DNA of 64,000 nucleotides. Source: Roseburia sp. Lineage in GTDB: Bacteria; Bacillota; Clostridia; Christensenellales; Pumilibacteraceae. Under the pieces are notes generated by a model. The model had not been told where the DNA came from and searched no databases. It saw only the letters and a list, made by a program, of their open reading frames with translations. Where the stretch lies: positions 124,001 through 188,000 of the forward strand of contig JAMPDA010000001.1 in assembly GCA_023665905.1 (NCBI GenBank), read 5' to 3'. Below are positions 54,997 through 63,810 of the stretch, piece after piece. The position numbers and the translations under genes are program-made. How positions within the stretch are numbered: position 1 is the stretch's first letter; each line of letters begins with the position of its first letter.

Positions 54997-56174
54997 ACTT
55001 TTATCAACGAATAATTGTAATAATCGCCGTCTAATCGGCAAACGGTATTGTAAAGTGCGGTTGCGCGTTCCTCTATGTCGAGCGATCTTTTTATTTGCGC
55101 ATCTTCCGCCGCGGCTTTCTTCAGTGATGCGTTGTCCGTCTTTACGCAGTGGGGAAGAAGCGAAAAATCAAAGTTGTTTTTGCATGCCAGCAATCGTGTG
55201 CAAAATTTATTGTCGATATCCGATCTTTCTATGCCGAGTAAAGCGTCCAACATAAGCCGCGCTATGCGCTTTTTTCCGTAACGCTTTCCGACAGCCTCGG
55301 CAATGTATCTGTCGTAGTCGAAAAATCGCGAAAGCTTTTTTATGAGAAATTCCATACCTTCGGAGCAGTGTCTGAGTTTTGCTATATCCTCGGCAGACGC
55401 GCACTTTACGGCGTATACCGCAAGGCTTTTAAAAAGCGAAATATCCGGCGCGTGTTCTTGCCGCCAAGCGTAAATATCATCGGCTTTATAGGGGATATAG
55501 AGTTTTACGGTGTCGAACTCGCCGATATCTGCGGCATGGCGCACGGCGGTGGCTGAGATATGCTCGTCATTCTGACGAAGGTCGTTATAAGCCGCGCCTT
55601 TGCGCATTATTATCAATGGTTCGATATCGGCGGCGCAGTTATAGATCGCGGAAATGTATTCTATACACAGTATATTATTTGGGTCCGCAAGTGTTTTTTC
55701 TACCGAAATATCGGGGTGCAGTGCGGAACAAAGTTCATTCAGCGCACAGACAGTTGACGCATTATAGCTTTTCCCGCTCGAAAGCGCGTTTTTAAGCAGG
55801 GCATTGAACCTGTCGGCGTGGCGGATCTTAGCGTCGGCAATGCGCAGAATATCGGACGGCTCGGCGCACGCTCCCATAGCGAGAGTTTTTATGTCTTTGA
55901 TCCCGACAATAAGCTTTACGGCGCCCTGTGCAAAAATCTGCGCGCTCGCGGTGGAAAATACTGTGGGAAGCTCGATGACGGCGTCGGCGCCGCCGAGTAC
56001 GGCACATTCGGCGCGCAACGCTTTATCGCAAAACGCCGGCATTGCGGACTGAACAAACGCGCCGCTCATAATGCAGACAATATTGTCCGCTCCGTGGGCG
56101 CGTATCCGGTCGAGCTGATATTTGTGACCGGTATGAAAAGGATTATATTCGCAAATGACGGCGCAATTATTCAT
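54993..56174 (-). CDS. tmcAL: tRNA(Met) cytidine acetate ligase (TmcAL)
   Basis: A 393-residue nucleotidyltransferase-fold enzyme (YlbM family). It begins CAVICEYNPFHTGHKYQL, with the HxGH-type site for ATP. MSGAFVQSAMPAFCDKALRAE corresponds to the family SGxFVQRGEPAxxDK stretch but has Ser-Ala-Met where Arg-Gly-Glu is usual. TmcAL uses acetate and ATP to make N4-acetylcytidine at the wobble position of elongator tRNA-Met. An acetate kinase/Pta pathway elsewhere in the window makes acetate. It is transcribed away from pta. Confidence 0.88.
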   Translation of the reverse strand: MNNCAVICEYNPFHTGHKYQLDRIRAHGADNIVCIMSGAFVQSAMPAFCDKALRAECAVLGGADAVIELPTVFSTASAQIFAQGAVKLIVGIKDIKTLAMGACAEPSDILRIADAKIRHADRFNALLKNALSSGKSYNASTVCALNELCSALHPDISVEKTLADPNNILCIEYISAIYNCAADIEPLIIMRKGAAYNDLRQNDEHISATAVRHAADIGEFDTVKLYIPYKADDIYAWRQEHAPDISLFKSLAVYAVKCASAEDIAKLRHCSEGMEFLIKKLSRFFDYDRYIAEAVGKRYGKKRIARLMLDALLGIERSDIDNKFCTRLLACKNNFDFSLLPHCVKTDNASLKKAAAEDAQIKRSLDIEERATALYNTVCRLDGDYYNYSLIKV

Positions 56175-56204
56175 GGAAATACTTTACAATCAAATCAAAT
56201 AATA

Positions 56205-56348
56205 GTATAATAAATTAGGTATTATACCCTCAGGGCAAGCCCTGGAGCACCCTACGGGTGTTCCGCCGCCAAGCGGCGGGGTATTACACCAAATTTGTCG
56301 TCGTCGCAAATTTGCTCCCGCAAGCGGGCAAATTTGTTCCTCGAATAA
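56205..56348 (-). repeat. Hairpin-rich dispersed repeat, copy 2 (short form)
   Basis: This fills the gap between the divergent tmcAL and pta genes and is inverted relative to copy 1. It starts AAATTAGGTATTATACCC (56212-56229), matched in reverse by GGTATTACACCAAATTT (56280-56296). Hairpins in order: CAGGGC/GCCCTG (56231-56244), CACCC/GGGTG (56248-56260), CCGCCGC/GCGGCGG (56263-56279), then an arm with CAAATTTG and CCCGC/GCGGG (56307-56336). It ends near ATTCGAGGA read on the minus strand. It lacks the extra 70 bp seen in copy 1. No reading frame is present. Confidence 0.8.
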
Positions 56349-56394
56349 ATTATATCATATATCCAATAATTTGTAAATAAACAGGAGCGAAAAA

Positions 56395-57390
56395 ATGAAC
56401 GATTTATTGCAAACCATTCGGCAAAAGGCAAAAAGCCTCAAAAAGACCATTGTTTTAGCGGAAGGCGAGGAGCCGAGGATCATCACTGCCGCTGTCAAGG
56501 CGCAGACGGAAGGCATTGCCGATATCGTACTTATCGGCAGCCCTAAAGTTATCGCACAAAAATGTCCGGACGCTGACCTCGGAAAGATCAAAGTCGTAGA
56601 CTTAAATTCCGTCGATACCGAACCGTACGCCGCACTTTTGTACGAGCTTCGCAAGGCAAAGGGCATGGATATGGACACCGCGCGCAAGCTCGTTAAAGAC
56701 CCGTTATACTTCGGCGTGTTGATGGTAAAACGCGGTGAAGCGGACGGTATGGTAGCGGGCTCCGTAAACGCTACGGGCGACGTGCTCCGGCCCGCGCTCC
56801 AGATAATTAAAACAGCGCCCGGGATCAAGACCGTAAGTTCGTGCTTTATTATGGCGTTGGACAAACATTCCAAGTACGGCGAAAACGGAGTGCTTGTGTT
56901 CGGAGATTGTGCGGTCAACCCCAATCCCGACGCACAGCAGCTCGCTGATATAGCTGTCGCATCCGCAAATACCGCCGTAGCTATCGCCGGAATTTCTCCG
57001 AAGGTGGCGCTCCTTTCTTATTCCACTAAGGGCTCGGCAAAAGGCGAGCTCGTGGATAAAGTAAAGCAGGCGCTCGAGCTTGTTAAAGCGGCGAAGCCCG
57101 AACTTAACATAGACGGCGAGCTTCAAGCCGACGCGGCGCTTGTGCCTACGGTGGCAGACCTCAAAGCACCGGGAAGCACGGTCGCAGGCAAAGCGAATGT
57201 TTTGATTTTCCCCGACCTTCAGGCAGGCAACATCGGCTATAAGCTCGTACAGCGTCTGGCAGGTGCGGAAGCTATCGGACCTATTTGTCAGGGATTCAAC
57301 AAACCCGTCAATGACCTCTCGCGCGGTTGCAGCAGCGAAGATGTGGTAAACGTCGTCGCAATGACCGTACTTCAAAGCGCGATGGCATAA
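56395..57390 (+). CDS. pta: Phosphate acetyltransferase
   Basis: A 331-residue short-form enzyme that makes acetyl phosphate from acetyl-CoA and phosphate. Typical parts are IVLAEGEEPRIITAA (with KKTIVLAEGEEPR), KRGEADGMVAGSVNATGDVLRPALQI, LLSYSTKGSAKGE and NVLIFPDLQAGNIGYKLVQRL. The product feeds AckA at 33695. A GGAGCG site precedes the ATG. The upstream gap holds repeat copy 2, so the promoter probably lies within about 50 bases before the gene (a poor TTGTTC/TATATC pair is visible). Confidence 0.96.
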   Translation: MNDLLQTIRQKAKSLKKTIVLAEGEEPRIITAAVKAQTEGIADIVLIGSPKVIAQKCPDADLGKIKVVDLNSVDTEPYAALLYELRKAKGMDMDTARKLVKDPLYFGVLMVKRGEADGMVAGSVNATGDVLRPALQIIKTAPGIKTVSSCFIMALDKHSKYGENGVLVFGDCAVNPNPDAQQLADIAVASANTAVAIAGISPKVALLSYSTKGSAKGELVDKVKQALELVKAAKPELNIDGELQADAALVPTVADLKAPGSTVAGKANVLIFPDLQAGNIGYKLVQRLAGAEAIGPICQGFNKPVNDLSRGCSSEDVVNVVAMTVLQSAMA

Positions 57391-57408
57391 CCTGTTTATT
57401 CCAGATAG

Positions 57409-58314
57409 ATGAAATTTAAACAGATAACGGTAAATTGCACATCGGAAACCTCCGACGCCGTGTCTTATGCTTTGCACGAGGCAGGCAGTATGGGCGAGGT
57501 TTTCGACGACTATAACGATATTCGCAACGTTTTGAAAGAAAAACGCTGGGATTATGCCGATGCGGCATTGTTCAACGGCAGCGACAAATGCTCGGTCAGT
57601 GGGTTTTTTCCCATGGAAACAGACGAGAATGTCGTATTGGACGGCGTTATGGCTCTACGTAACTGCGATTGGGCGGATTTTTCCGGGCTGAGTGCAAGCG
57701 TGGATATAATCGAATCCGAGGCGTGGGAAAACGAGTGGAAAAAATACTACAAGCCGTTTTCCTTGGGAAAGATCGTAATTATTCCGGAGTGGATAGACCA
57801 TAAGCCGAACGACGGCATTGCGGTGCGCCTAAATCCCGGGCTCGCGTTCGGAACTGGAACGCACGAAACCACGTCCATGTGCATTGAGCTGATGCAGAAA
57901 ATTCAAATCGCCGACAAGCGCGTATTGGATTTCGGCTGCGGAAGCGGCATACTCGGCATTTGTGCAAATGCTCTCGGTGCGAGCTCGGTTATTTTTGCCG
58001 ACACCGACGAGCAGGCTGTTGATGCAACGCGGTATAATTGCAGACTAAACGGCATGAACGATCCAAATGTGCTGCAATGCGACGTTCGGGATATGGAGAA
58101 GCCTGCAGATGTAGTTATTGCCAATATAACGGCAGATGTTCTTATAGCCGTAGAACCGATAATCAAATCGGCGCTGAAAACGGGCGGTTACGCTATAATA
58201 AGCGGCATTATTTCAGCTAAGACTGCCGCTGTCGTCGATGCTTATTCTCGCGATTTTACGCTCGCAGACAGCAACAGAAAAAACGAATGGAGCGCATTTA
58301 TATTTAGATCATGA
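57409..58314 (+). CDS. prmA: Ribosomal protein L11 methyltransferase
   Basis: A 301-residue SAM-dependent enzyme. The N-terminal substrate domain covers about 1-110; ESEAWENEWKKYYKPFSLG joins it to the catalytic part. LNPGLAFGTGTHETTSMC, VLDFGCGSGILGI and VIANITADVL are the expected motifs (substrate loop, SAM site and NIxA motif). It trimethylates lysines and the N-terminus of L11 in relatives. It starts the prmA-rsmE-mtaB run that follows dnaJ in Bacillus but is placed after pta here. ATGA overlap with rsmE. Confidence 0.95.
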   Translation: MKFKQITVNCTSETSDAVSYALHEAGSMGEVFDDYNDIRNVLKEKRWDYADAALFNGSDKCSVSGFFPMETDENVVLDGVMALRNCDWADFSGLSASVDIIESEAWENEWKKYYKPFSLGKIVIIPEWIDHKPNDGIAVRLNPGLAFGTGTHETTSMCIELMQKIQIADKRVLDFGCGSGILGICANALGASSVIFADTDEQAVDATRYNCRLNGMNDPNVLQCDVRDMEKPADVVIANITADVLIAVEPIIKSALKTGGYAIISGIISAKTAAVVDAYSRDFTLADSNRKNEWSAFIFRS

Positions 58315-59018
58315 GATTTTACTTTCCGGATATAGAAAAAACCGCCGAGCTTACCGGCGACGCACATACGCACGCCGCGTATTCTCTGCGAATACGTACG
58401 GGCGATTACATAACCGTTTTCGACGGGAAAGGCACGGAATACTCCTGCCGCGTAAAAGACGTCAAAAAAGACCGCACCGAACTCGAGATAATCGACCGGT
58501 CAGAAAACGTGGGGGAAACCAAGACGGATATTTCGCTGTATCTGTCGGTTATCAAGCAGGATCGGTTCGAGCTTGCGGTGCAAAAAGCGACGGAACTCGG
58601 CGTTACGAGGATCATTCCCGTTTATTCCACCTTTACGCAGCGCGGCGGCTCGCTTAATTTCGAACGACTCAACAGAATAGCCGTTTCCGCGTGCGAGCAA
58701 TGTGGCAGAAGCCGTGTTCCCGAGATAGAGCCGTGTATAGAATTCGAAGAGCTGTTGGAGCGCGCGGCAAAGACGCATACGATATTCCCTTGGGAAAGAG
58801 AGATGAAAAACTCGCTTAAGTCCGCCATAGATAAGAGCGCGACCGCGATCGCCGTGTTCGTAGGTCCGGAAGGCGGAATAACGGAAACGGAAAAACAGCA
58901 GTTGACCGATGTAGGCGCGCGCGCAGTCACGCTCGGACCGCGCATACTTCGCGCGGAAACCGCCGCGATAACCGCATTGTCAGTCATTTGCTGCGAAATG
59001 GGGGAGTGGAATCTTTGA
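58311..59018 (+). CDS. rsmE: 16S rRNA (uracil-1498-N3)-methyltransferase
   Basis: A 235-residue SPOUT-class methyltransferase. The N-terminal PUA-like domain (1-70) includes HAAYSLRIRTGDYITVFDGKG. The catalytic knot has VQKATELGVTRIIPVYSTFTQ and FVGPEGGITETEKQ, LGPRILRAETAAI for SAM binding. It is coupled to prmA upstream and overlaps mtaB downstream. Confidence 0.95.
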   Translation: MRFYFPDIEKTAELTGDAHTHAAYSLRIRTGDYITVFDGKGTEYSCRVKDVKKDRTELEIIDRSENVGETKTDISLYLSVIKQDRFELAVQKATELGVTRIIPVYSTFTQRGGSLNFERLNRIAVSACEQCGRSRVPEIEPCIEFEELLERAAKTHTIFPWEREMKNSLKSAIDKSATAIAVFVGPEGGITETEKQQLTDVGARAVTLGPRILRAETAAITALSVICCEMGEWNL

Positions 59019-60304
59019 AAATACGCGTCATCACTCTCGGGTGCAAAGTAAATCAGTGCGAAAGCGCTTCCATAGTCGCCGCGCTCGCCGAACGCGGTTA
59101 CGATGCGTCGGAAGGATACGATCCTGCCGACGTTTATGTTTTGAACACATGTTCCGTCACGGCGGAAGCGGACAGGAAATCGCGTCAGCACATATCTAAG
59201 CTGACCGCGCTGAATCCGGACTGCCGCATAATAATTGTCGGTTGCAGTTCGCAAAATCAGCCGAAGCAATACGAAAAAAACAATGTTACAGCTATAGGCG
59301 GCACTGCAAATAAGACCGAATTTGTGCTTAATGCCGTAGACGAATTACAGTATTACAAACAGTGTAGTATTCTAAACAATAGAATACTTTTCGATAAAAA
59401 TATCGAAAATGTCGGCAAAAATGACGTTTTTTGCTGTGAAATGTACCCAAAATCGGATAAAACACGTGCATTTATTAAAATTCAAGACGGTTGCAACAGA
59501 TTTTGTTCATATTGCATTATTCCATATCTGCGCGGACGAAGCAGGTCGAGAACCATAGATGACATAGTGTGCGAGTGCGAGCAAACGGGATCGCGTGAGA
59601 TAGTGTTGACGGGGATAGACATATCGGAATACGGAAAAGATATAGGAACAGATCTCAACGCGCTTTTAAGAGCGCTCGGCAAGATAGATGCGCGGAAACG
59701 CCTTGGCTCGATCGAGTGTGAGATAGTAAATGACGAGATGTTGGAGATAATGGGCGAGTGCGGCTACTGTCCGCATTTTCATCTGTCTTTGCAAAGCGGA
59801 AGCGATGAGGTGTTGCGTTCCATGAACAGACGGTATACCTGCGACTATTTTGCCTCCAAAGTCGATCTCATAAGAAAATATTTTCCGCTCGCCGGTATTA
59901 CGACCGATGTGATAGCCGGTTTTCCTGCGGAAACAGACGAATTGTTTGAAAATAGCGTGCGCTTTATAGAGCATTGCGAATTTTCCGATATACACGTGTT
60001 TCCGTATAGCAGTCGAGCGGGGACACTTGCCGCAAAAAAGTACGCGCCGTTACCTAAAGACGTCGTAAAACAGCGCACACAGCGTCTGCTCGATGTAAAG
60101 ATGCGCTCCAAAATGGCATTTTTGCAAAAAAATCTTGGAGAGACTGCGGAAGTATATGCCGAAACGCGGTATCAAAATAACGGGCTTACGATAGGATACA
60201 CTCCGAACTATATTGCAGTATATTCCGATACGCCGTGCGGCAATATAAAAATTCTCGAGCTGTGCGACCTGTTTTGCGACGGCATACTCGGAAAACTTGT
60301 TTGA
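59015..60304 (+). CDS. mtaB: tRNA (t6A37) methylthiotransferase MtaB
   Basis: A 429-residue radical SAM methylthiotransferase that turns t6A37 of tRNA into ms2t6A. The UPF0004 domain starts ITLGCKVNQCES, with three cysteines for the auxiliary cluster. The radical SAM motif is CNRFCSYC in GCNRFCSYCIIPYLRGRSRSR, split here for length. A C-terminal TRAM-like part follows. Start TTG 59015 is eight bases after GGGGGAG; longer frames start inside rsmE. It corresponds to YqeV of Bacillus. Confidence 0.94.
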   Translation: MKIRVITLGCKVNQCESASIVAALAERGYDASEGYDPADVYVLNTCSVTAEADRKSRQHISKLTALNPDCRIIIVGCSSQNQPKQYEKNNVTAIGGTANKTEFVLNAVDELQYYKQCSILNNRILFDKNIENVGKNDVFCCEMYPKSDKTRAFIKIQDGCNRFCSYCIIPYLRGRSRSRTIDDIVCECEQTGSREIVLTGIDISEYGKDIGTDLNALLRALGKIDARKRLGSIECEIVNDEMLEIMGECGYCPHFHLSLQSGSDEVLRSMNRRYTCDYFASKVDLIRKYFPLAGITTDVIAGFPAETDELFENSVRFIEHCEFSDIHVFPYSSRAGTLAAKKYAPLPKDVVKQRTQRLLDVKMRSKMAFLQKNLGETAEVYAETRYQNNGLTIGYTPNYIAVYSDTPCGNIKILELCDLFCDGILGKLV

Positions 60305-60421
60305 TACTTGTATGTAGTTTTTGCATAAACACATAATATCGGTTGAAACCTCCTGTATTATCGAAGTGTTGTACACATTTATATAGATAGGGTAGAAATA
60401 GAAGATTTTTGTCACACATCA

Positions 60422-60470
60422 CAATTTACTTCGCAAAAGACAGCTTTTGCGAAGTAAATTGCTAATTTTT
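60422..60470. terminator. Long perfect inverted repeat, possible terminator
   Basis: The 17-bp arms CAATTTACTTCGCAAAA (60422-60438) and TTTTGCGAAGTAAATTG (60445-60461) are perfect, with loop GACAGC, and TTTTT follows at 60466-60470. It lies 118 bases after mtaB. It may end the pta-prmA-rsmE-mtaB transcript or be a small mobile palindrome. The remaining intergenic sequence (60305-60642) is AT-rich and shows no gene; I found no convincing promoter for the next gene in it. Confidence 0.5.
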
Positions 60471-60642
60471 GTGGCAAAATACACGAAATTACGCATATCT
60501 GCTGTTTTTAAGCTGTTTTGTCGAAATTATTTATGTCGCTCATGTTCCTTATCGCTTCTATTATGCTTGTGCGGCATTATACAACACAGTATGCGCCGTA
60601 TACCGTCTACATAAAAATTATCTTTAATAAGATACTATAATC

Positions 60643-62619
60643 ATGAAAAAATCGGCTAAGATCACCTGGATAATATTTTCCGTAATTTTGGGCATTGTAG
60701 CAAGCGCCGTGGGAATTTTCTTTATTTTGATAGAGCCGAACATCAATGTTATCGAAACGCCCGATCTCGATCTGACACAGTTGACGTCTTACTCGCGCAC
60801 GGTCGTATTTCTCGACGCCGACGGCAACCCTATAGACGACGCCATGTATGACGGGAATAAATTTTACGTCAGGCTTGACGATTTGCCGTCGCATACCGTC
60901 GATGCGTTTATCGCTATAGAGGATAAACGGTTTTTCGATCACGGCGGCATCGATTATAAACGCATGGCGTCGGCGCTCGTTTCCAATATCAAGTCGCGGA
61001 GCTTTCGCGAAGGCGCGTCCACGATCACACAGCAGCTCATAAAAAATACGCATTTATCTAACGAAAAGACCATAAAGCGCAAGCTTGTGGAAATGCGCAT
61101 GGCACGCAAGCTCGAGCGCATTTACGACAAAAATCAGATACTCGAGAGTTATTTCAATATTCTTTACTTCGGGTCCGGCATACGCGGTTTGGGCACGGCA
61201 AGTCGAGTTATGTTCGATAAATCGGCTTCGGAGCTCACCCTCGCCCAGTCGGCGGCGCTCGCGTCGGTCATCAATAACCCGTCAAAATACAGCCCGTACA
61301 ACAATTACGACAATCTGACAAAGCGCAAAGAGCTGGTGTTAAAGCAAATGCTCGAGCAAAGCCGTATCACGCGCGACGAATACGATACTGCGGTCGCCGA
61401 AGAAATCGTCTTCGGAAAAAACAAACAAAATCAGTATGTTTCTGCCGCGCTTAAAAGCGCGTGTTCGGCGCTCGGCTGTACGGAAAAGGAGTTGTTTATC
61501 AACAATTATACGCTTAAAACGTCGTATAAGCCAGAAATTGCCGCCAAAGCCCGTGAGCTTATCGGCGACGTGGATACCGATTTCGCGCGAATATTGGTGC
61601 TCGACAATGCAAGCGGCGGAATAGTGTGCGACGAAACGAATAACACGGGGTATATAAATCCGCGTCGTTCTCCTGCGTCCGCTATCAAGCCGTTTCTGTC
61701 GTACGCGCCGGCGCTCGAAAACGACATGAATCCCCTGTCGCAGATCGACGACAGCCCGACGAATTTCGGGGATTATGCGCCCGGGAATTATAAAGGTATT
61801 TATCGCGGATATCAGTCGCTCGAGGATTGCCTTGTGTATTCGTCAAACGTCGCGGCAGTGTCGCTGCTGAAGCAAAACGGCGTTGAATACTCCAAGCGCA
61901 TAGCGAGCGCATTCGGATTGCCTTTCGACGATTCCGACGATTCGCTTACCGTAGCGCTCGGCGGAATGAAGTACGGCGTGACTTTGATCGAGCTTGCAAA
62001 TGCCTACAGAACATTGGCAAATGGCGGCATGTATTCCGATGTGCGATATATTAACTCCGTTTATGACGGCAATTATTCAAAATATATCGCAAAAAACGAG
62101 TACACGCGCGCCGTCGGCGACGATACGGCGTATTTGATAACCGATATGTTACAAGCGTGCGCAAAGCGCGGAACTGCGAAAAAGCTTAAATATTCGGGCA
62201 TTATAGCCGCCAAAACGGGTACAAACGGCGACGAAAACGGCAATTACGACTGCTATTGCATAGCCTACACGCCGCAATATACTATAGCGGTATGGTTCGG
62301 TGCGGACGGCACGCCTATTCCAAACGATATGACCGGCGCGGCGTGCGGAAATATCATCAAAAAACTGTGCGACGGGGAAACGATAAAAACCGATACGGAA
62401 TTTGAAATGCCGGACTCTGTTGCGTATTACGACGTGGATATGAACGAGCTCGATGACACGCACAGTGTTTATCTCGCCGACCCGTTATTGCCGAAACGCT
62501 ATCGCAGACGAACGCTACTATCAAAGAAGCACTTACCCATTAGAAAAAGCGTAGACATATTCGATTTTTACGATAGATACTTTATGTGGGAAGATATTTA
62601 CGACACCGAAAGTGAATAA
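60643..62619 (+). CDS. Class A penicillin-binding protein (PBP1A family)
   Basis: A 658-residue bifunctional cell-wall enzyme. A short cytoplasmic tail and one membrane helix (8-30) precede a GT51 glycosyltransferase domain with IEDKRFFDHGGIDY (catalytic Glu about 93), GASTITQQLIKN, and RKLVEMRMARKLE. The transpeptidase domain has SAIK at 346-349 (active-site Ser), SSN at 400-402 and KTG at 524-526. It polymerises glycan strands and cross-links peptides outside the membrane. No Shine-Dalgarno is visible; a TATAAT lies one base before the ATG but has no matching -35. Confidence 0.94.
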   Translation: MKKSAKITWIIFSVILGIVASAVGIFFILIEPNINVIETPDLDLTQLTSYSRTVVFLDADGNPIDDAMYDGNKFYVRLDDLPSHTVDAFIAIEDKRFFDHGGIDYKRMASALVSNIKSRSFREGASTITQQLIKNTHLSNEKTIKRKLVEMRMARKLERIYDKNQILESYFNILYFGSGIRGLGTASRVMFDKSASELTLAQSAALASVINNPSKYSPYNNYDNLTKRKELVLKQMLEQSRITRDEYDTAVAEEIVFGKNKQNQYVSAALKSACSALGCTEKELFINNYTLKTSYKPEIAAKARELIGDVDTDFARILVLDNASGGIVCDETNNTGYINPRRSPASAIKPFLSYAPALENDMNPLSQIDDSPTNFGDYAPGNYKGIYRGYQSLEDCLVYSSNVAAVSLLKQNGVEYSKRIASAFGLPFDDSDDSLTVALGGMKYGVTLIELANAYRTLANGGMYSDVRYINSVYDGNYSKYIAKNEYTRAVGDDTAYLITDMLQACAKRGTAKKLKYSGIIAAKTGTNGDENGNYDCYCIAYTPQYTIAVWFGADGTPIPNDMTGAACGNIIKKLCDGETIKTDTEFEMPDSVAYYDVDMNELDDTHSVYLADPLLPKRYRRRTLLSKKHLPIRKSVDIFDFYDRYFMWEDIYDTESE

Positions 62620-62655
62620 ATATCGTGTCGCAATAATAAAAGCGTAATACGCCGA

Positions 62656-63810
62656 TTATGGCGCCGTTTCCGCTTGCGCGAGCGCCTTTTCTATCAGCTC
62701 GTCGTAATTTTCTATACGGCTCTCCTGCTCCTCGACTTTTTCTATTGTAGGCTTGATGAGCGGATAGTCTGGCAAAAATACGGTACAGCAGTCTTCGTAA
62801 GGCTCTATCGACGTTTTGAATGTGCCGATCTTCTGCGCGATCTCTATTATTTCGTCCTTATCCATGCCTATAAGCGGTCTAAAGACAGGCATATCCACGA
62901 CGGAATTGGTAACGGTTATGCTTTCGAGCGTTTGGCTTGCGACCTGACCCAAGCTTTCGCCGTTTATTATGCAGCCGCAGCCGTTGAATAACGCTACTTT
63001 TTGCGCTATACGCATCATAAATCTGCGCACGAGCGTTATCATGTAATTGGGCTTGCATTTTTTGTGTATCGTTTCCTGTATCTCGGTCAGAGATACGAAC
63101 ACCAGCTTCATATTCGGGCAGTATTCGCCTATTATCCGCGCAAGCTCCGCCGCTTTTTCTTTGGCGGCTTGCGAAGTGTACGGATATGAATGAAAATGCA
63201 ATGCCGTCAAGCTCATGCCGCGCTTGGCGAGCATGTATCCCGCTACGGGACTGTCTATGCCGCCGGACAGCAAAAGCAGTCCGTTTCCGCCAGTGCCGTA
63301 CGGCATGCCGCCTGCGCAACGCTCCGATGCAGTGAATATATACACGTCACCGTCTTCGCGGACGTCTATTCCCAAAACGCAGTCGGGCTTGAAAAGATCG
63401 ACGGATAACTGCGGTTTTGCCGTAAGTATTCGCTCGCCAATAAGCTTATTTATCTGCAAAGAATCGAGCGGATATTTTTTGTACGATCTGTGCGCCGACA
63501 CCTTAAAGCTTCCGCTTTGCGGCGACATTTCTATTGCGAGCGCGGATATCTCTTCAAAATCATATCCGCACCGCCGCGCGACGGACAGCGAGTGCAAACC
63601 GAACACCTGCTTGAGCCGGCATATTATAACGTCCTCGTCTGTCTTGTCGAAGTCTTTGACGACATAACGACCGCGCCCGAAATACAGCTTGCAGTTTATG
63701 CCGTCGAGCTTACTGCGAATGTTATCCTTTAAAACATTTTCGAAATAATTTTTATTTTTGCCCTTTAGATAAAGCTCGCCGTAGCGTAATATTATCACGT
63801 TATCCGACAT
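62656..63810 (-). CDS. thiI: tRNA 4-thiouridine sulfurtransferase ThiI
   Basis: A 384-residue protein with a ferredoxin-like and THUMP RNA-binding part (1-about 165) and a PP-loop ATPase part with LLLLSGGIDSPVAGYML. It adenylates and thiolates U8 of tRNA and can serve thiamine synthesis. The C-terminal rhodanese domain of the E. coli protein is absent, as in Bacillus, where a dedicated cysteine desulfurase supplies sulfur. Exactly such a gene ends 11 bases inside this one. A GGAGGGG site precedes the ATG. Confidence 0.96.
   Translation of the reverse strand: MSDNVIILRYGELYLKGKNKNYFENVLKDNIRSKLDGINCKLYFGRGRYVVKDFDKTDEDVIICRLKQVFGLHSLSVARRCGYDFEEISALAIEMSPQSGSFKVSAHRSYKKYPLDSLQINKLIGERILTAKPQLSVDLFKPDCVLGIDVREDGDVYIFTASERCAGGMPYGTGGNGLLLLSGGIDSPVAGYMLAKRGMSLTALHFHSYPYTSQAAKEKAAELARIIGEYCPNMKLVFVSLTEIQETIHKKCKPNYMITLVRRFMMRIAQKVALFNGCGCIINGESLGQVASQTLESITVTNSVVDMPVFRPLIGMDKDEIIEIAQKIGTFKTSIEPYEDCCTVFLPDYPLIKPTIEKVEEQESRIENYDELIEKALAQAETAP

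Noticed and set aside
60050..60415. Minus-strand frame near an AGGAGG in the mtaB-PBP gap
   Set aside because: The ribosome-binding-like site is too far from its ATG, and the frame runs antisense through mtaB with no family features.
60636..60641. TATAAT just before the penicillin-binding protein ATG as a leaderless promoter
   Set aside because: Only one base separates it from the ATG and no -35 lies 16-18 bp upstream, so transcription would start inside the gene.
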